From Phycisphaerae bacterium (GTDB lineage Bacteria > Planctomycetota > Phycisphaerae > Phycisphaerales > SM1A02), in NCBI GenBank assembly GCA_018665385.1, contig JABJDN010000089.1, positions 1 through 18,737 of the forward strand: a stretch of DNA of 18,737 nucleotides, given 5' to 3'. The notes under the pieces are model-generated. The model had not been told where the DNA came from. It did no database searches and worked only from the letters and a program-made list of their open reading frames with translations. Within the stretch, counting starts at the first letter, position 1. Every line of letters begins with the position of its first letter. The translations under genes and the position numbers were made by a program. Shown piece by piece: positions 6,498 through 14,007 of this stretch.

Positions 6498-7784
6498 ATG
6501 AAAACAAGTGCATCTACAACCCCGTCACCCCAATACAAGCGCGAATTGCTCGCGTGGGCGTTTCTTCCCCTTATGCTCGGGGCTATTGAAGGTGGTGTTA
6601 TTGGCATTCTTACCAAGCGTTTGTTCGATGGTGTTGTAGATTCCACCATTTTGGACTGGTCTGTTGCCGCTCTTGCCGCGGCGCAGGGCTTTGCGAACAT
6701 TTCTAGTTTCATGTGGGCGGCGCTCAGCCACGGCAAACACAAAATTTATTTTATTACAGCGTTAAAAATTGCTGCTGTACTTTTGATCGGCACAGTTGCG
6801 TTTGTTCCCATTTCGCCTGCTGGACTTGCGCTACTACTTGTGTGTGTAGTGGGAACTAGAATTTGCTGGACAGGTGTTGTCACTCTACGCACAACGGTAT
6901 GGCAAGCAAACTACCCACGCTCTTCGCGCACAGTGATCGCAGGAAAAATTTACATTGTCCAAGCACTTGTGCTTGCCTCGGTCGGTTTTGGAATTGGCGA
7001 AGCGATGAAGATTGATGAGCATGCATTTCGTTGGGTATATCCAATCGCCGCAAGTTTCGGCATCATTGGCGCATGGATATACAGCAAGATTCGAGTTGTA
7101 AACCACGAAGAATTACTCCGTGAAGAAAAATCTGCACCGGAGCATGTATCTCTTATTCCGTGGAAAGCGTTCAGCCTTCTTTTTGAAGACATAAACTTTG
7201 CGAAATACATGTGCTTTCAATTTATTCTTGGCGTTGGCAACTTAATGCTATCGGCACCACTTATTCTCGTTTTGAGTGATAGCTTCAACCTAGATGTACT
7301 AGAAGAAATCTTGATTGTATCCACTGTTCCTATCCTGATGATTCCATGGAGCACCCCGCTCTGGGCGAAGGCGCTCGACAAAATGCACATTCTGACATTC
7401 CGTGCAATTCACAGTTGGTTCTTTGTTGCTTCCTCCGTGTGCGTAGCACTCAGTATTTCATTCGCCTATGTACCTGGACTGTGGATTGGTGCGGTCATCC
7501 GAGGCATCGCTTTTGGCGGAGGCGTGTTAGCGTGGAATCTTGGGCATCAAGATTATGCGCCAGTTGAACAGTCTGGGCGGTACATGGGCTTGCATGTCAC
7601 CCTCACTGGTATTCGAGGCTTGTTTGCCCCAGCGCTAGGCGTTGCGCTCTACTCGTATTTGGTTGCCAACGGCTACCAAGGCGGTCCCATTGTCTTTTAT
7701 ATAGGCGCCTTGCTTTCAGCTGTGGGCGGAATAGGTTTCTTTTTGCTTTCAAAAGGGCGTAAGAACAGAGAAATTACGTGCTGA
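6498..7784 (+). CDS. MFS-type membrane transporter
   Basis: This 428-residue protein has about 12 hydrophobic segments in two six-helix halves. After a short polar N-terminus (MKTSASTTPSPQYKRELL) the first helix reads FLPLMLGAIEGGVIGIL, and a loop with SHGKHK follows the second helix, in the place of the MFS signature loop between TM2 and TM3. A charged cytoplasmic loop (about residues 197-215, SKIRVVNHEELLREEKSAPE) separates the halves. The substrate cannot be told. The ATG has no recognisable Shine-Dalgarno sequence at normal spacing. The 489 bp upstream contain the RNA-like region described separately, so expression may depend on that leader. The TGA is followed within 17 bp by the promoter of the S1 gene. 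MFS membership is judged from topology and the loop; no subfamily is assigned. Confidence 0.82.
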   Translation: MKTSASTTPSPQYKRELLAWAFLPLMLGAIEGGVIGILTKRLFDGVVDSTILDWSVAALAAAQGFANISSFMWAALSHGKHKIYFITALKIAAVLLIGTVAFVPISPAGLALLLVCVVGTRICWTGVVTLRTTVWQANYPRSSRTVIAGKIYIVQALVLASVGFGIGEAMKIDEHAFRWVYPIAASFGIIGAWIYSKIRVVNHEELLREEKSAPEHVSLIPWKAFSLLFEDINFAKYMCFQFILGVGNLMLSAPLILVLSDSFNLDVLEEILIVSTVPILMIPWSTPLWAKALDKMHILTFRAIHSWFFVASSVCVALSISFAYVPGLWIGAVIRGIAFGGGVLAWNLGHQDYAPVEQSGRYMGLHVTLTGIRGLFAPALGVALYSYLVANGYQGGPIVFYIGALLSAVGGIGFFLLSKGRKNREITC

Positions 7785-7797
7785 AAGGCATTGGCTC

Positions 7798-7806
7798 TGC
7801 TATCAT
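7798..7806 (+). promoter_or_regulatory. extended -10 promoter (TGC-TATCAT) for the ribosomal protein S1 gene
   Basis: TGCTATCAT matches the extended -10 consensus and lies 74 bp before the S1 start codon, just after the MFS stop. It sits in the 13-bp block GCTCTGCTATCAT (7794-7806), which differs at one base from the block ahead of the 6055-6442 region. Transcription would start near 7813, giving a leader of about 67 nt. Confidence 0.5.
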
Positions 7807-7835
7807 GCATGGCTCGTCTGTTTGAAATCAACGGA

Positions 7836-7863
7836 CACGTGAACCCCCACCAACAGGTTCGTG
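7836..7863 (+). promoter_or_regulatory. hairpin in the S1 mRNA leader just before the Shine-Dalgarno
   Basis: CAC-GAACC (7836-7838, 7841-7845) pairs with GGTTC-GTG (7856-7863) around a 10-nt loop, with GT bulged. The helix ends 5 nt before GGAG (7869-7872), the ribosome binding site of the TTG start at 7880. In E. coli, S1 represses its own mRNA through a structured leader; a similar role here is inference. Confidence 0.35.
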
Positions 7864-7879
7864 ACAATGGAGTGTTTCC

Positions 7880-9712
7880 TTGTCAAAGTTTGGTGGCTCA
7901 CAGCAAGCAACTGCGGCCAAGGCTCAGCAGCCAAGCGAAAATAAGCCTCACACGTACATGGTAGACCATAACTTAATCGCAGATATCGGAATCGAACTTG
8001 CTGAGGCGGACGCACTTATTCTTGCGGCCCTTGGCGAAGAAGTTGCTGGCGGAGACATGGATTCAGTCATCAGTAGTGACATCCAACAATTCGTCCCAGG
8101 CAATATGCTCAAAGGAAAAATCGTAGGCAAAGCAGGAGATGATGCAGTCATCGATGTTGGCCTTAAATCAGAAGGACTGATTCACAAAAGTGAATTTGAT
8201 GATTGGGACACACTCGAATCTGGAACAGAAATCGAAGTCATCCTTGAAGACCTTGAAGATGAAAACGGAATTATCAAGCTTTCAAAACGAAAAGCTGACC
8301 GTATTCGCAACTGGGAAAAAGTTCTTGAAACATACAAGGAAGGTGACATCGTTGAAGGTAAAGGTATTCGAAGAATCAAAGGCGGTATCCTTGTTGATAT
8401 CGGAGTTCCTGCATTCTTACCTGCTTCGCAGATTGATGTTCGACGCCCTGGTGATGTGAACGAATTCATCGGCAATACAATTCGCGCTGAGATTCTCAAA
8501 ATTGACGAACCTCGTCGAAACATTGTTATTAGCCGTAGAACACTTATTGAAAATGAACGAGACGAGGCGAAACAACGTCTTCTTAACAAAATCAGCGAAG
8601 GCGACGTTGTCGTTGGTAAAGTAACAAACGTTGCTGAATTCGGCGCATTTGTTGACCTTGGTGGCATTGACGGTCTTCTTCATGTAACAGATATGAGTTG
8701 GGGACGCATTAAGCACCCAAGTGACATCTGCAAAACTGGTGATGAAATTGAAGTGAAAGTGCTCAAAGTTGACTTTGACACTGAAAAAATCGCTCTTGGG
8801 CTGAAGCAAAAAGATGCTTCCCCGTGGGACGATATCGAAAAACGATTCCCAGTTCAAACGAAAGTTTCTGGCAAAGTCGTCAACCTTGTCAGTTATGGTG
8901 CATTCGTGCATCTTGAAGATGGCGTAGAAGGTCTTGTTCACGTTTCAGAAATGTCTTGGCGTAAACGAATTAGTCACCCAAGTGAAATCGTAAATCCAGG
9001 CGATGAAATTGAAGTAATCATTCTTGACATCGATAAAGAGAAGCACGAAATTTCACTTGGCATGAAGCAAGTTGAAAATAACCCATGGGAAATTGTTGCT
9101 GAGAAGTACCCAATCGGAACGATTGTTTCGGGTGCTGTTCGCAACCTTACAAACTACGGCGCGTTTGTTGAAATTGAACCGGGCATCGATGGTCTTCTCC
9201 ATGTAAGCGACATCTCATGGACTGAGAAAATTGCACATCCAAACGAGAAGTACAAGAAGAGCGATGAAGTTGAATGTATGGTTCTTGAAATTGACCAAGA
9301 CAAACAACGTATCAGCCTAGGTATCAAACAAATGCATGAAGACCCGTGGCAAACAGCTATTCCAGAAGCGTACAAACCAGGCATGGTTGTACACGGCACT
9401 GTAACTAAAATTACAAACTTCGGCGTCTTTGTTGAACTTGAAGATGGACTAGAAGGCTTGCTTCATATCTCTGAGCTTGCAGATAAGAAAATTGAAAGCC
9501 CACAAGACGTTGTAAAACCAGGTGAAGAAGTAAATGTGAAAATCCTTCGCGTTGACCTCGAAGATCGTAAGATCGGCCTAAGTCTGAAACGCGCCTTGTC
9601 GGGCGAAGACGTTGAACAAGATTGGGAATCACATGTTCCTAAATCTGATGCACCTGAGCGTGGTGGTATGGATGACCACGGCGCACTTGGCACTGACAAA
9701 ATTGAGTTTTAA
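7880..9712 (+). CDS. rpsA: 30S ribosomal protein S1, six S1 domains
   Basis: This 610-residue protein binds mRNA on the 30S subunit and helps initiation on structured or weak-SD messages. Six OB-fold S1 domains start near residues 72, 155, 240, 325, 412 and 500. The last four carry the strong pattern G-x-V-x-x-(F/Y)-GAFV-x-(L/I)-x-x-G-x-(D/E)-GLLH-S and share the linker HPS/HPN-x-GDE-EV-V-L-D-x-x-x-x-I-LG-KQ-x-x-x-PW. The first two are more diverged, as in other bacterial S1 proteins. A roughly 70-residue N-terminal region and a short acidic tail flank them. The start is TTG 7880 with GGAG 7 nt upstream; an in-frame stop lies at 7862 and the next in-frame ATG is at 7958. The gene is monocistronic, with its own extended -10 promoter and a strong terminator after the TAA. 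Confidence 0.96.
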   Translation: MSKFGGSQQATAAKAQQPSENKPHTYMVDHNLIADIGIELAEADALILAALGEEVAGGDMDSVISSDIQQFVPGNMLKGKIVGKAGDDAVIDVGLKSEGLIHKSEFDDWDTLESGTEIEVILEDLEDENGIIKLSKRKADRIRNWEKVLETYKEGDIVEGKGIRRIKGGILVDIGVPAFLPASQIDVRRPGDVNEFIGNTIRAEILKIDEPRRNIVISRRTLIENERDEAKQRLLNKISEGDVVVGKVTNVAEFGAFVDLGGIDGLLHVTDMSWGRIKHPSDICKTGDEIEVKVLKVDFDTEKIALGLKQKDASPWDDIEKRFPVQTKVSGKVVNLVSYGAFVHLEDGVEGLVHVSEMSWRKRISHPSEIVNPGDEIEVIILDIDKEKHEISLGMKQVENNPWEIVAEKYPIGTIVSGAVRNLTNYGAFVEIEPGIDGLLHVSDISWTEKIAHPNEKYKKSDEVECMVLEIDQDKQRISLGIKQMHEDPWQTAIPEAYKPGMVVHGTVTKITNFGVFVELEDGLEGLLHISELADKKIESPQDVVKPGEEVNVKILRVDLEDRKIGLSLKRALSGEDVEQDWESHVPKSDAPERGGMDDHGALGTDKIEF

Positions 9713-9745
9713 TAGTAGAACTCAAATCTAAGTTCGTTCTATAAA

Positions 9746-9783
9746 AAGCGGCCCGTCTCAGTGAGTCGGGCCGCTTCTTTTCT
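9746..9783 (+). terminator. rho-independent terminator of the S1 gene
   Basis: AAGCGGCCCG (9746-9755) pairs perfectly with CGGGCCGCTT (9767-9776). After a T-T mismatch, CTC/GAG adds three pairs around an AGT loop. TCTTTTCT follows directly. It lies 34 bp past the S1 stop codon. Confidence 0.93.
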
Positions 9784-9817
9784 CTCTTCTCTCCGCATCT
9801 CTCGGTTTAAATCATAT

Positions 9818-9880
9818 TTCTAGCACAAGGCTAGGAACGTCAACAAAGTCAATAGCACAAGCTTTCGCCTATGACTTGTT
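9818..9880 (+). repeat. two neighbouring bulged hairpins sharing TAGCACAAG, in the S1 / exported-protein intergenic region
   Basis: Hairpin 1 pairs TTC-TAGC (9818-9824) with GCTA-GAA (9830-9833, 9835-9837), with one bulged G. Hairpin 2 pairs 9842-9855 with 9869-9880: 12 pairs with two single-A bulges (A47 and A52 of that line). Both contain TAGCACAAG (9821-9829 and 9853-9861, offset 32 bp). Neither is followed by a T-run, so they are not ordinary terminators. The rest of 9784-10024 shows no gene and only a weak TAAAAT at 10007-10012 that could be the -10 for the next gene. Confidence 0.4.
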
Positions 9881-10024
9881 AACTCGGTTGCGTGCTTCAG
9901 CATTCGCATCTCTCATTCCTTTTCTCTACCATTTCAAACATACACCACCCGCAAAACACTTACAGTTATCATGCACGAAGAATCCACCAATGGCAAACAA
10001 ATTCCATAAAATTATTGGCTCTCT

Positions 10025-11719
10025 ATGAACTCCGGACGTTTTATATCCATCCTTTTTCTGTGTATTGCCCTTTGCACGAGTTTTGCAGGTGCAATCCATG
10101 ACGATAAGCCCTCAATTGAGTCACAGTTTGAATCTATTCGAAATTGGATGCATAATGATTTTGAAGTCCCAAAATCAGTCGAATCGCCAGGAACTGTTAT
10201 TGGAGTAGTACTTCGCCATCATGGCAGCGTACTAGGGCAGGGAACAGGTTCAACGCTACAGCAAGCCTCGGGCGATGCTCTTAAAGAACTCCGAAGGCAA
10301 AAGATTTTCCAAAGAGAGTTACCTGCCCTGCTTAGGCAAGAAATTATCGACTCAATTTCTATTGAACTAGAAATTTGCGATACCTTTGTACCCTCGCCGC
10401 ATAAGAATATCGACCGCTTTGAACATTCGTTTGTGTATGGCGACAATGGCATTGCGGTCCGTCTTAGGGGTAAGACTTCGTACCGCCTCCCTTGTATTCT
10501 TCGGTTAGCTCCGCATCGCAATATCGCGAATATCACAGAATCGCTCTGCATAGATGTTGGGGTACACCCGACAATTGCACTCTCGCACAATCTGCCCATG
10601 AACGCCGACATCACACTGTACACGTTGCCATGCAAAACATACTTTCAGAATAAAGCGCATGGAAATTGCGTGTCTTTATTGCATGGAGATGAACCAATCG
10701 GAACCACCCTTCTAGTGCCATCAACGTTACTGGAATTGTCTGACGCTCTTGCTTCCCATCTCATAGTGAGTTCGGGTTCTGGCAGCGTAATCGGTGGGTA
10801 TCAACCAGAGACAGATACTTTCACCAGCATTTTTGCTACGCATTTTGTGCAGTTACTTACAGCCAACGCGCTGTACTCCTATGCACAAGTAGAGGGTGCA
10901 CAATGTTCAACCAAAGCAAAAGAGACAGCAAGTGCAATTTTAGAATCGATTGCGAGTGATGTTCGAAAATCGAATGCCTTCGATATTGAATCTGCTTCTC
11001 TATTGCTTGTCTTGTTGAATCAAACTGGAATTGAGAAAAATGATGCTGTACAAGAACTTGAAACGAACAGCAAACAGCTTATTCTACAAACAGTGCTTCA
11101 TAGCACACAGGCAGAGTTAACCGAGATGTCTCCATTTATATTGGCGTTGCTTTGTGCAGCAATGTTTGAACTTGAAACAACTAGCGAAAATCCATCCTAC
11201 GAACTTTCGTCTTCACTTTGTGCGCTCAGTTACAGTGCAACGACACCCGCAAACCGTGCTTCACTGATTCCATGGGTAATCCATCCTATGCTCGCATTTG
11301 AAAAGCTGAAACCAGGTTCGTTTGCAAAGCCCTTGCTCGAACTTTTAGCACTTGCGAAAGTGTCTCAGGTTACTGCTACTGGGCTTCACGAAGGCGGCTT
11401 TCTGTTGCACACAAACGATGGAATGGTTGTAGATGCACGAGGTCTGCGAATGATTCCAATGCTAGCGAAATTGTGCCATTGGAACGCAGGGAATCCGAGC
11501 ACTTCGTTCCAAGCATTGTCACGCTCGATAGGTTTTGTAGAGCAACTCTCCACACGAAAAGAGAGAGCAAACAGATTCTCGAATCCTGCGATGGCACTAG
11601 GGGGTATTCGAAAATCGTCTTGGGATGCTGCTATGCCAACAGAAGCTACTGCTATGGCACTCATTGGTGTAGTTGAAGCACTTCGAACAATCGAAAATAT
11701 TGAGTCAACAATCAAATAA
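10025..11719 (+). CDS. exported protein of unknown function, possible two-domain (AMMECR1-like + alpha/alpha-toroid-like)
   Basis: I do not recognise this 564-residue protein with confidence. It begins with a clear Sec signal peptide (MNSGRFISILFLCIALCTSFAGA, predicted cut after AGA). The N-terminal half (about residues 55-230) contains GTVIGVVLRHHGSVLGQG followed by an A-rich helix; the order 'Lrk.G.l.G.g ... A...AL' faintly recalls AMMECR1 domains. The C-terminal half (about 260-560) is helical, with GGYQPETDTF, WNAGNPSTSFQALSRSIGFV and GGIRKSSWDAAMPTEATAMALIGVVEAL, which recall repeats of terpenoid-cyclase/prenyltransferase-like toroids. These resemblances are weak. No Shine-Dalgarno precedes ATG 10025; TAAAAT at 10007-10012 would give a leader of only about 6 nt. 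The last codons (IESTIK, stop) lie in a 43-bp sequence duplicated after the next gene. The product is probably periplasmic. Confidence 0.72.
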   Translation: MNSGRFISILFLCIALCTSFAGAIHDDKPSIESQFESIRNWMHNDFEVPKSVESPGTVIGVVLRHHGSVLGQGTGSTLQQASGDALKELRRQKIFQRELPALLRQEIIDSISIELEICDTFVPSPHKNIDRFEHSFVYGDNGIAVRLRGKTSYRLPCILRLAPHRNIANITESLCIDVGVHPTIALSHNLPMNADITLYTLPCKTYFQNKAHGNCVSLLHGDEPIGTTLLVPSTLLELSDALASHLIVSSGSGSVIGGYQPETDTFTSIFATHFVQLLTANALYSYAQVEGAQCSTKAKETASAILESIASDVRKSNAFDIESASLLLVLLNQTGIEKNDAVQELETNSKQLILQTVLHSTQAELTEMSPFILALLCAAMFELETTSENPSYELSSSLCALSYSATTPANRASLIPWVIHPMLAFEKLKPGSFAKPLLELLALAKVSQVTATGLHEGGFLLHTNDGMVVDARGLRMIPMLAKLCHWNAGNPSTSFQALSRSIGFVEQLSTRKERANRFSNPAMALGGIRKSSWDAAMPTEATAMALIGVVEALRTIENIESTIK

Positions 11720-11740
11720 CCCCGTATACTCTTTGTATGC
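11698..11740 (+). repeat. 43-bp direct repeat, copy 1 (gene end, promoter and start codon)
   Basis: Positions 11698-11740 are identical to 13965-14007 (offset 2267). The repeat covers the last codons and TAA of the upstream gene, the 17-bp intergenic spacer and the ATG plus one base of the downstream gene. Weaker identity continues to the right: GATATCTTTTCT recurs exactly at 11751-11762 and 14018-14029 at the same offset. To the left, AATCGAA precedes both copies. Confidence 0.97.
11725..11736 (+). promoter_or_regulatory. leaderless-type promoter, copy 1 (TATACT-n6-ATG)
   Basis: TATACT (11725-11730) is followed by six bases and then ATG at 11737, which places the expected transcription start on or next to the A of the start codon. 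No Shine-Dalgarno exists between them. A possible -35, TTGAGT at 11700-11705, has a long 19-bp spacer. The same promoter is present at 13992-14003 as part of the 43-bp repeat. Confidence 0.55.
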
Positions 11741-13986
11741 AGCGCACTTCGATATCTTTTCTTTTTATGTTCGTTGTCATCCTTACAGGATGCAGCGATT
11801 CTGATTCACAATTGACCACCGATCGGCCGGGCGCCGCGTCTACGCAGGTGTCCGATGCACCGTATCGGCCTGAGTTTGAGGGCATCGCAGCACAATTGGC
11901 ACTCGTGGAAGGTGGCTTCTTTGAACAAAACCGAGCGGATAAACTCCGGCAAACACGTTCTGGAATTGTCGGCGATTTGGATACAGTGCTTGAAGTGACT
12001 GACCAGCTCGTTCGCCAACTACTTCAGGATGGCGAGACTCAAGAGGCAGTGCGTGAAGTGGACATCATGTTTCGTGCACTTGAGTCAAGGCCTGATTACC
12101 TTAAGAAAAATCCATCACTCCACCTACTCCGTGGCCTGACCTACCTGAGACTCGCAGAAATTGAGAACTGCGTCAAAAGGCACAATGCCGAATGCTGCCT
12201 CTTTCCACTGCAAAATGGAGGTATTCATGAGGTGAAACAACCGGCCATTGAGGCCAGATTGTCGTATCTCAACTATCTTTCGCATGAACCCTCGGATCTC
12301 CGAGCCCGCTGGCTGCTCAACATCGCTAGCATGGCAATTGGCGACTACCCAGACGCAGTCCCTGCGGAGTTTCTTATCTCGGCGAAACGGTTCGATGCCA
12401 ACACGGATATCAAGCGATTCCCTGACATTGCACCACTCCTTGGTGTAGATACGCTCGATCTCTGTGGTGGGTGTATTGTCGATGACTTCGATGGCGATGG
12501 CGATCTTGACATAGCCACCTCAACGATAGACCCATTGGGCTCGATGACCTACTTTCAAAACGAAGGCGATGGATCATTCAGCGATGCGTCGTCCCAGTCG
12601 CGCTTAGATGATCAACTTGGCGGCCTGAATATCATCGGAGCCGACTACGACAACGACGGCGATGTAGACATTCTGGTGTTGCGTGGCGCCTGGCTTTTCG
12701 ATGAAGGGAAAATTCGTAATTCCCTACTACGCAACGATGGCCAAGGGCGTTTCACCGACGTCACCCGATTCGCCGGCATTGCCGAGCCAGCGAGCCCAAC
12801 GCAAGCGGCGGCATGGGGTGACTTCGACAACGATGGCTACCTTGATCTGTATATTGGGAATGAATCGCGTTCAGACGCAAGTAAATTCCCTGCAGAACAA
12901 GCAGCCGGGGGCGACTATCCGGCCCAACTTTTTCTAAACCAGGGCGACGGTACCTTCAAGGACATAGCCAAATCTTCTGGCGTCACCAACGACCGGTATT
13001 GCAAGGGGGTAGCAGTTGGAGACTACGACAACGACGGCGACCTGGATATCTACGTGTCGAATCTTGGCCGCAACCGACTCTATCGAAATGAGAATAACGG
13101 AACCTTCAACGACGTTGCCCCATCCCTTGGTGTGACCGAACCTGCCGATCGAAGCTTTGTGCCTTGGTTCTTCGACTACGACAACGACGGCTGGCTGGAT
13201 TTATTTGTTGCAGGATACGACGCGGAAGTTGACGACGTGGCGGCAAACTACCTCGGGCTTCAGAACGATGCAACCATGCCGTGCCTGTACCAAAATCGAG
13301 GTGGACGATTCAAGGAGGTGGCTCGGTCCGTTGGAATTGATCGTCCACTCCTACCAATGGGCGCGAACTTCGGTGATCTCGACAACGACGGTTTTCTTGA
13401 TATCTATATCGGCACAGGCAACCCAGACTACGAGACAATCATGCCCAACGTCATGCTCCGCAATGCGGATGGGCAACGCTTTGAAGATGTCAGTCGAAGC
13501 GGCGGTTTCGGCCACCTGCAAAAGGGACACGGCATTGCGTTCGCTGACATCGATAACGACGGTGACCAGGATTTGTATCACCAGATTGGTGGGTTCTTCG
13601 CCGGTGACGCGTACCACAACGCTCTCTTCCATAACCCAGGACACGGCAACCATTTCCTTACGATGCAGCTTGTCGGAACGCAAAGCCCCCGCAACGGCTA
13701 TGGCGCGAGAATTAAGATTGATGTTAACACACCCAAGGGCATATGGTCGATTCACCGAGCAGTCGGGTCTGTTAGCAGTTTCGGTGGCTCAACATCACGG
13801 CAAGAGATTGGCCTTGGCAACGCAACGAGTATCAAACAAGTGACAATCTTTTGGCCCGGTTCAGGCACGACGCAAGTGCTCAAGGACGTCCCAATGGATG
13901 CCATGATTGAAGTGTGTGAAGGCGAAGCATCGTTTAAACAGCTGCCACTAGAGCCAATCGAACTTATTGAGTCAACAATCAAATAA
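11737..13986 (+). CDS. FG-GAP/VCBS-repeat, ASPIC/UnbV-domain (CRTAC1-like) lipoprotein
   Basis: This is a 749-residue exported protein. A lipoprotein signal is visible: MQRTSISFLFMFVVILTGC, lipobox LTGC, lipidated Cys19. Residues about 50-230 are helical and TPR-like. Seven FG-GAP/VCBS blades follow, each with a calcium-binding DxDxDGxxD loop, near residues 249, 302, 362, 428, 479, 546 and 603 (for example DYDNDGDLDIYVSN). An ASPIC/UnbV domain closes the protein (about 642-728; GYGARIKID, GSVSSFGGSTSRQEIGLG, TIFWPGSG). Such proteins form calcium-bound beta-propellers at the surface, with possible adhesion or matrix-binding roles. GC is higher than in neighbours (53-57% in three hand-counted lines against 40-47% in flanking lines), and GAC/AAC replace GAT/AAT in the repeats. 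Both gene ends lie in copies of a 43-bp direct repeat, suggesting that the gene was gained as a cassette. Confidence 0.93.
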   Translation: MQRTSISFLFMFVVILTGCSDSDSQLTTDRPGAASTQVSDAPYRPEFEGIAAQLALVEGGFFEQNRADKLRQTRSGIVGDLDTVLEVTDQLVRQLLQDGETQEAVREVDIMFRALESRPDYLKKNPSLHLLRGLTYLRLAEIENCVKRHNAECCLFPLQNGGIHEVKQPAIEARLSYLNYLSHEPSDLRARWLLNIASMAIGDYPDAVPAEFLISAKRFDANTDIKRFPDIAPLLGVDTLDLCGGCIVDDFDGDGDLDIATSTIDPLGSMTYFQNEGDGSFSDASSQSRLDDQLGGLNIIGADYDNDGDVDILVLRGAWLFDEGKIRNSLLRNDGQGRFTDVTRFAGIAEPASPTQAAAWGDFDNDGYLDLYIGNESRSDASKFPAEQAAGGDYPAQLFLNQGDGTFKDIAKSSGVTNDRYCKGVAVGDYDNDGDLDIYVSNLGRNRLYRNENNGTFNDVAPSLGVTEPADRSFVPWFFDYDNDGWLDLFVAGYDAEVDDVAANYLGLQNDATMPCLYQNRGGRFKEVARSVGIDRPLLPMGANFGDLDNDGFLDIYIGTGNPDYETIMPNVMLRNADGQRFEDVSRSGGFGHLQKGHGIAFADIDNDGDQDLYHQIGGFFAGDAYHNALFHNPGHGNHFLTMQLVGTQSPRNGYGARIKIDVNTPKGIWSIHRAVGSVSSFGGSTSRQEIGLGNATSIKQVTIFWPGSGTTQVLKDVPMDAMIEVCEGEASFKQLPLEPIELIESTIK

Positions 13987-14007
13987 CCCCGTATACTCTT
14001 TGTATGC
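13965..14007 (+). repeat. 43-bp direct repeat, copy 2
   Basis: This is the second exact copy of the sequence at 11698-11740. It supplies the final IESTIK and stop codon of the FG-GAP gene, then the TATACT promoter, and then the ATG of the next gene at 14004. Confidence 0.97.
13992..14003 (+). promoter_or_regulatory. leaderless-type promoter, copy 2 (TATACT-n6-ATG)
   Basis: TATACT (13992-13997) stands six bases before ATG 14004, with no room for a Shine-Dalgarno in a transcript starting at the expected +1. It is identical to the promoter at 11725-11736, so both genes should respond to the same signals. Confidence 0.55.

Larger units (their letters stand above)
11741..14007 (+). mobile_element. 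putative acquired cassette: FG-GAP gene bracketed by 43-bp direct repeats
   Basis: One repeat period (2267 bp) holds exactly one gene. Removing it would join the upstream gene's stop, the leaderless promoter and the start codon of the 14004 gene without a scar. Composition differs from both sides. No transposase, integrase or terminal inverted repeats are present, so the mechanism would be homologous recombination through the repeat, or a duplication followed by replacement, rather than an insertion sequence. Confidence 0.55.

Noticed and set aside
6274..6501. A 75-codon plus-strand frame whose stop overlaps the MFS start as ATGA
   Set aside because: It has no Shine-Dalgarno, an unusual composition and runs straight through the strong 13-bp inverted repeat. 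A translated leader peptide remains possible, but structure explains the sequence better.
8100..9590. Internal DNA similarity within the S1 gene, as if tandem duplicated
   Set aside because: It is fully explained by the six homologous S1 domains of a normal ribosomal protein S1.
12481..13590. Regular DNA repetition of GAC-AAC-GAC-GGC blocks, CRISPR-like at first glance
   Set aside because: The blocks are in frame, diverged and encode the calcium-binding loops of the FG-GAP repeats.
13157..13843. A 228-codon plus-strand frame inside the FG-GAP gene
   Set aside because: It lies wholly within a well-supported gene in another frame; its Thr/Arg-rich composition comes from the repeated GAC/AAC/GGC codons.
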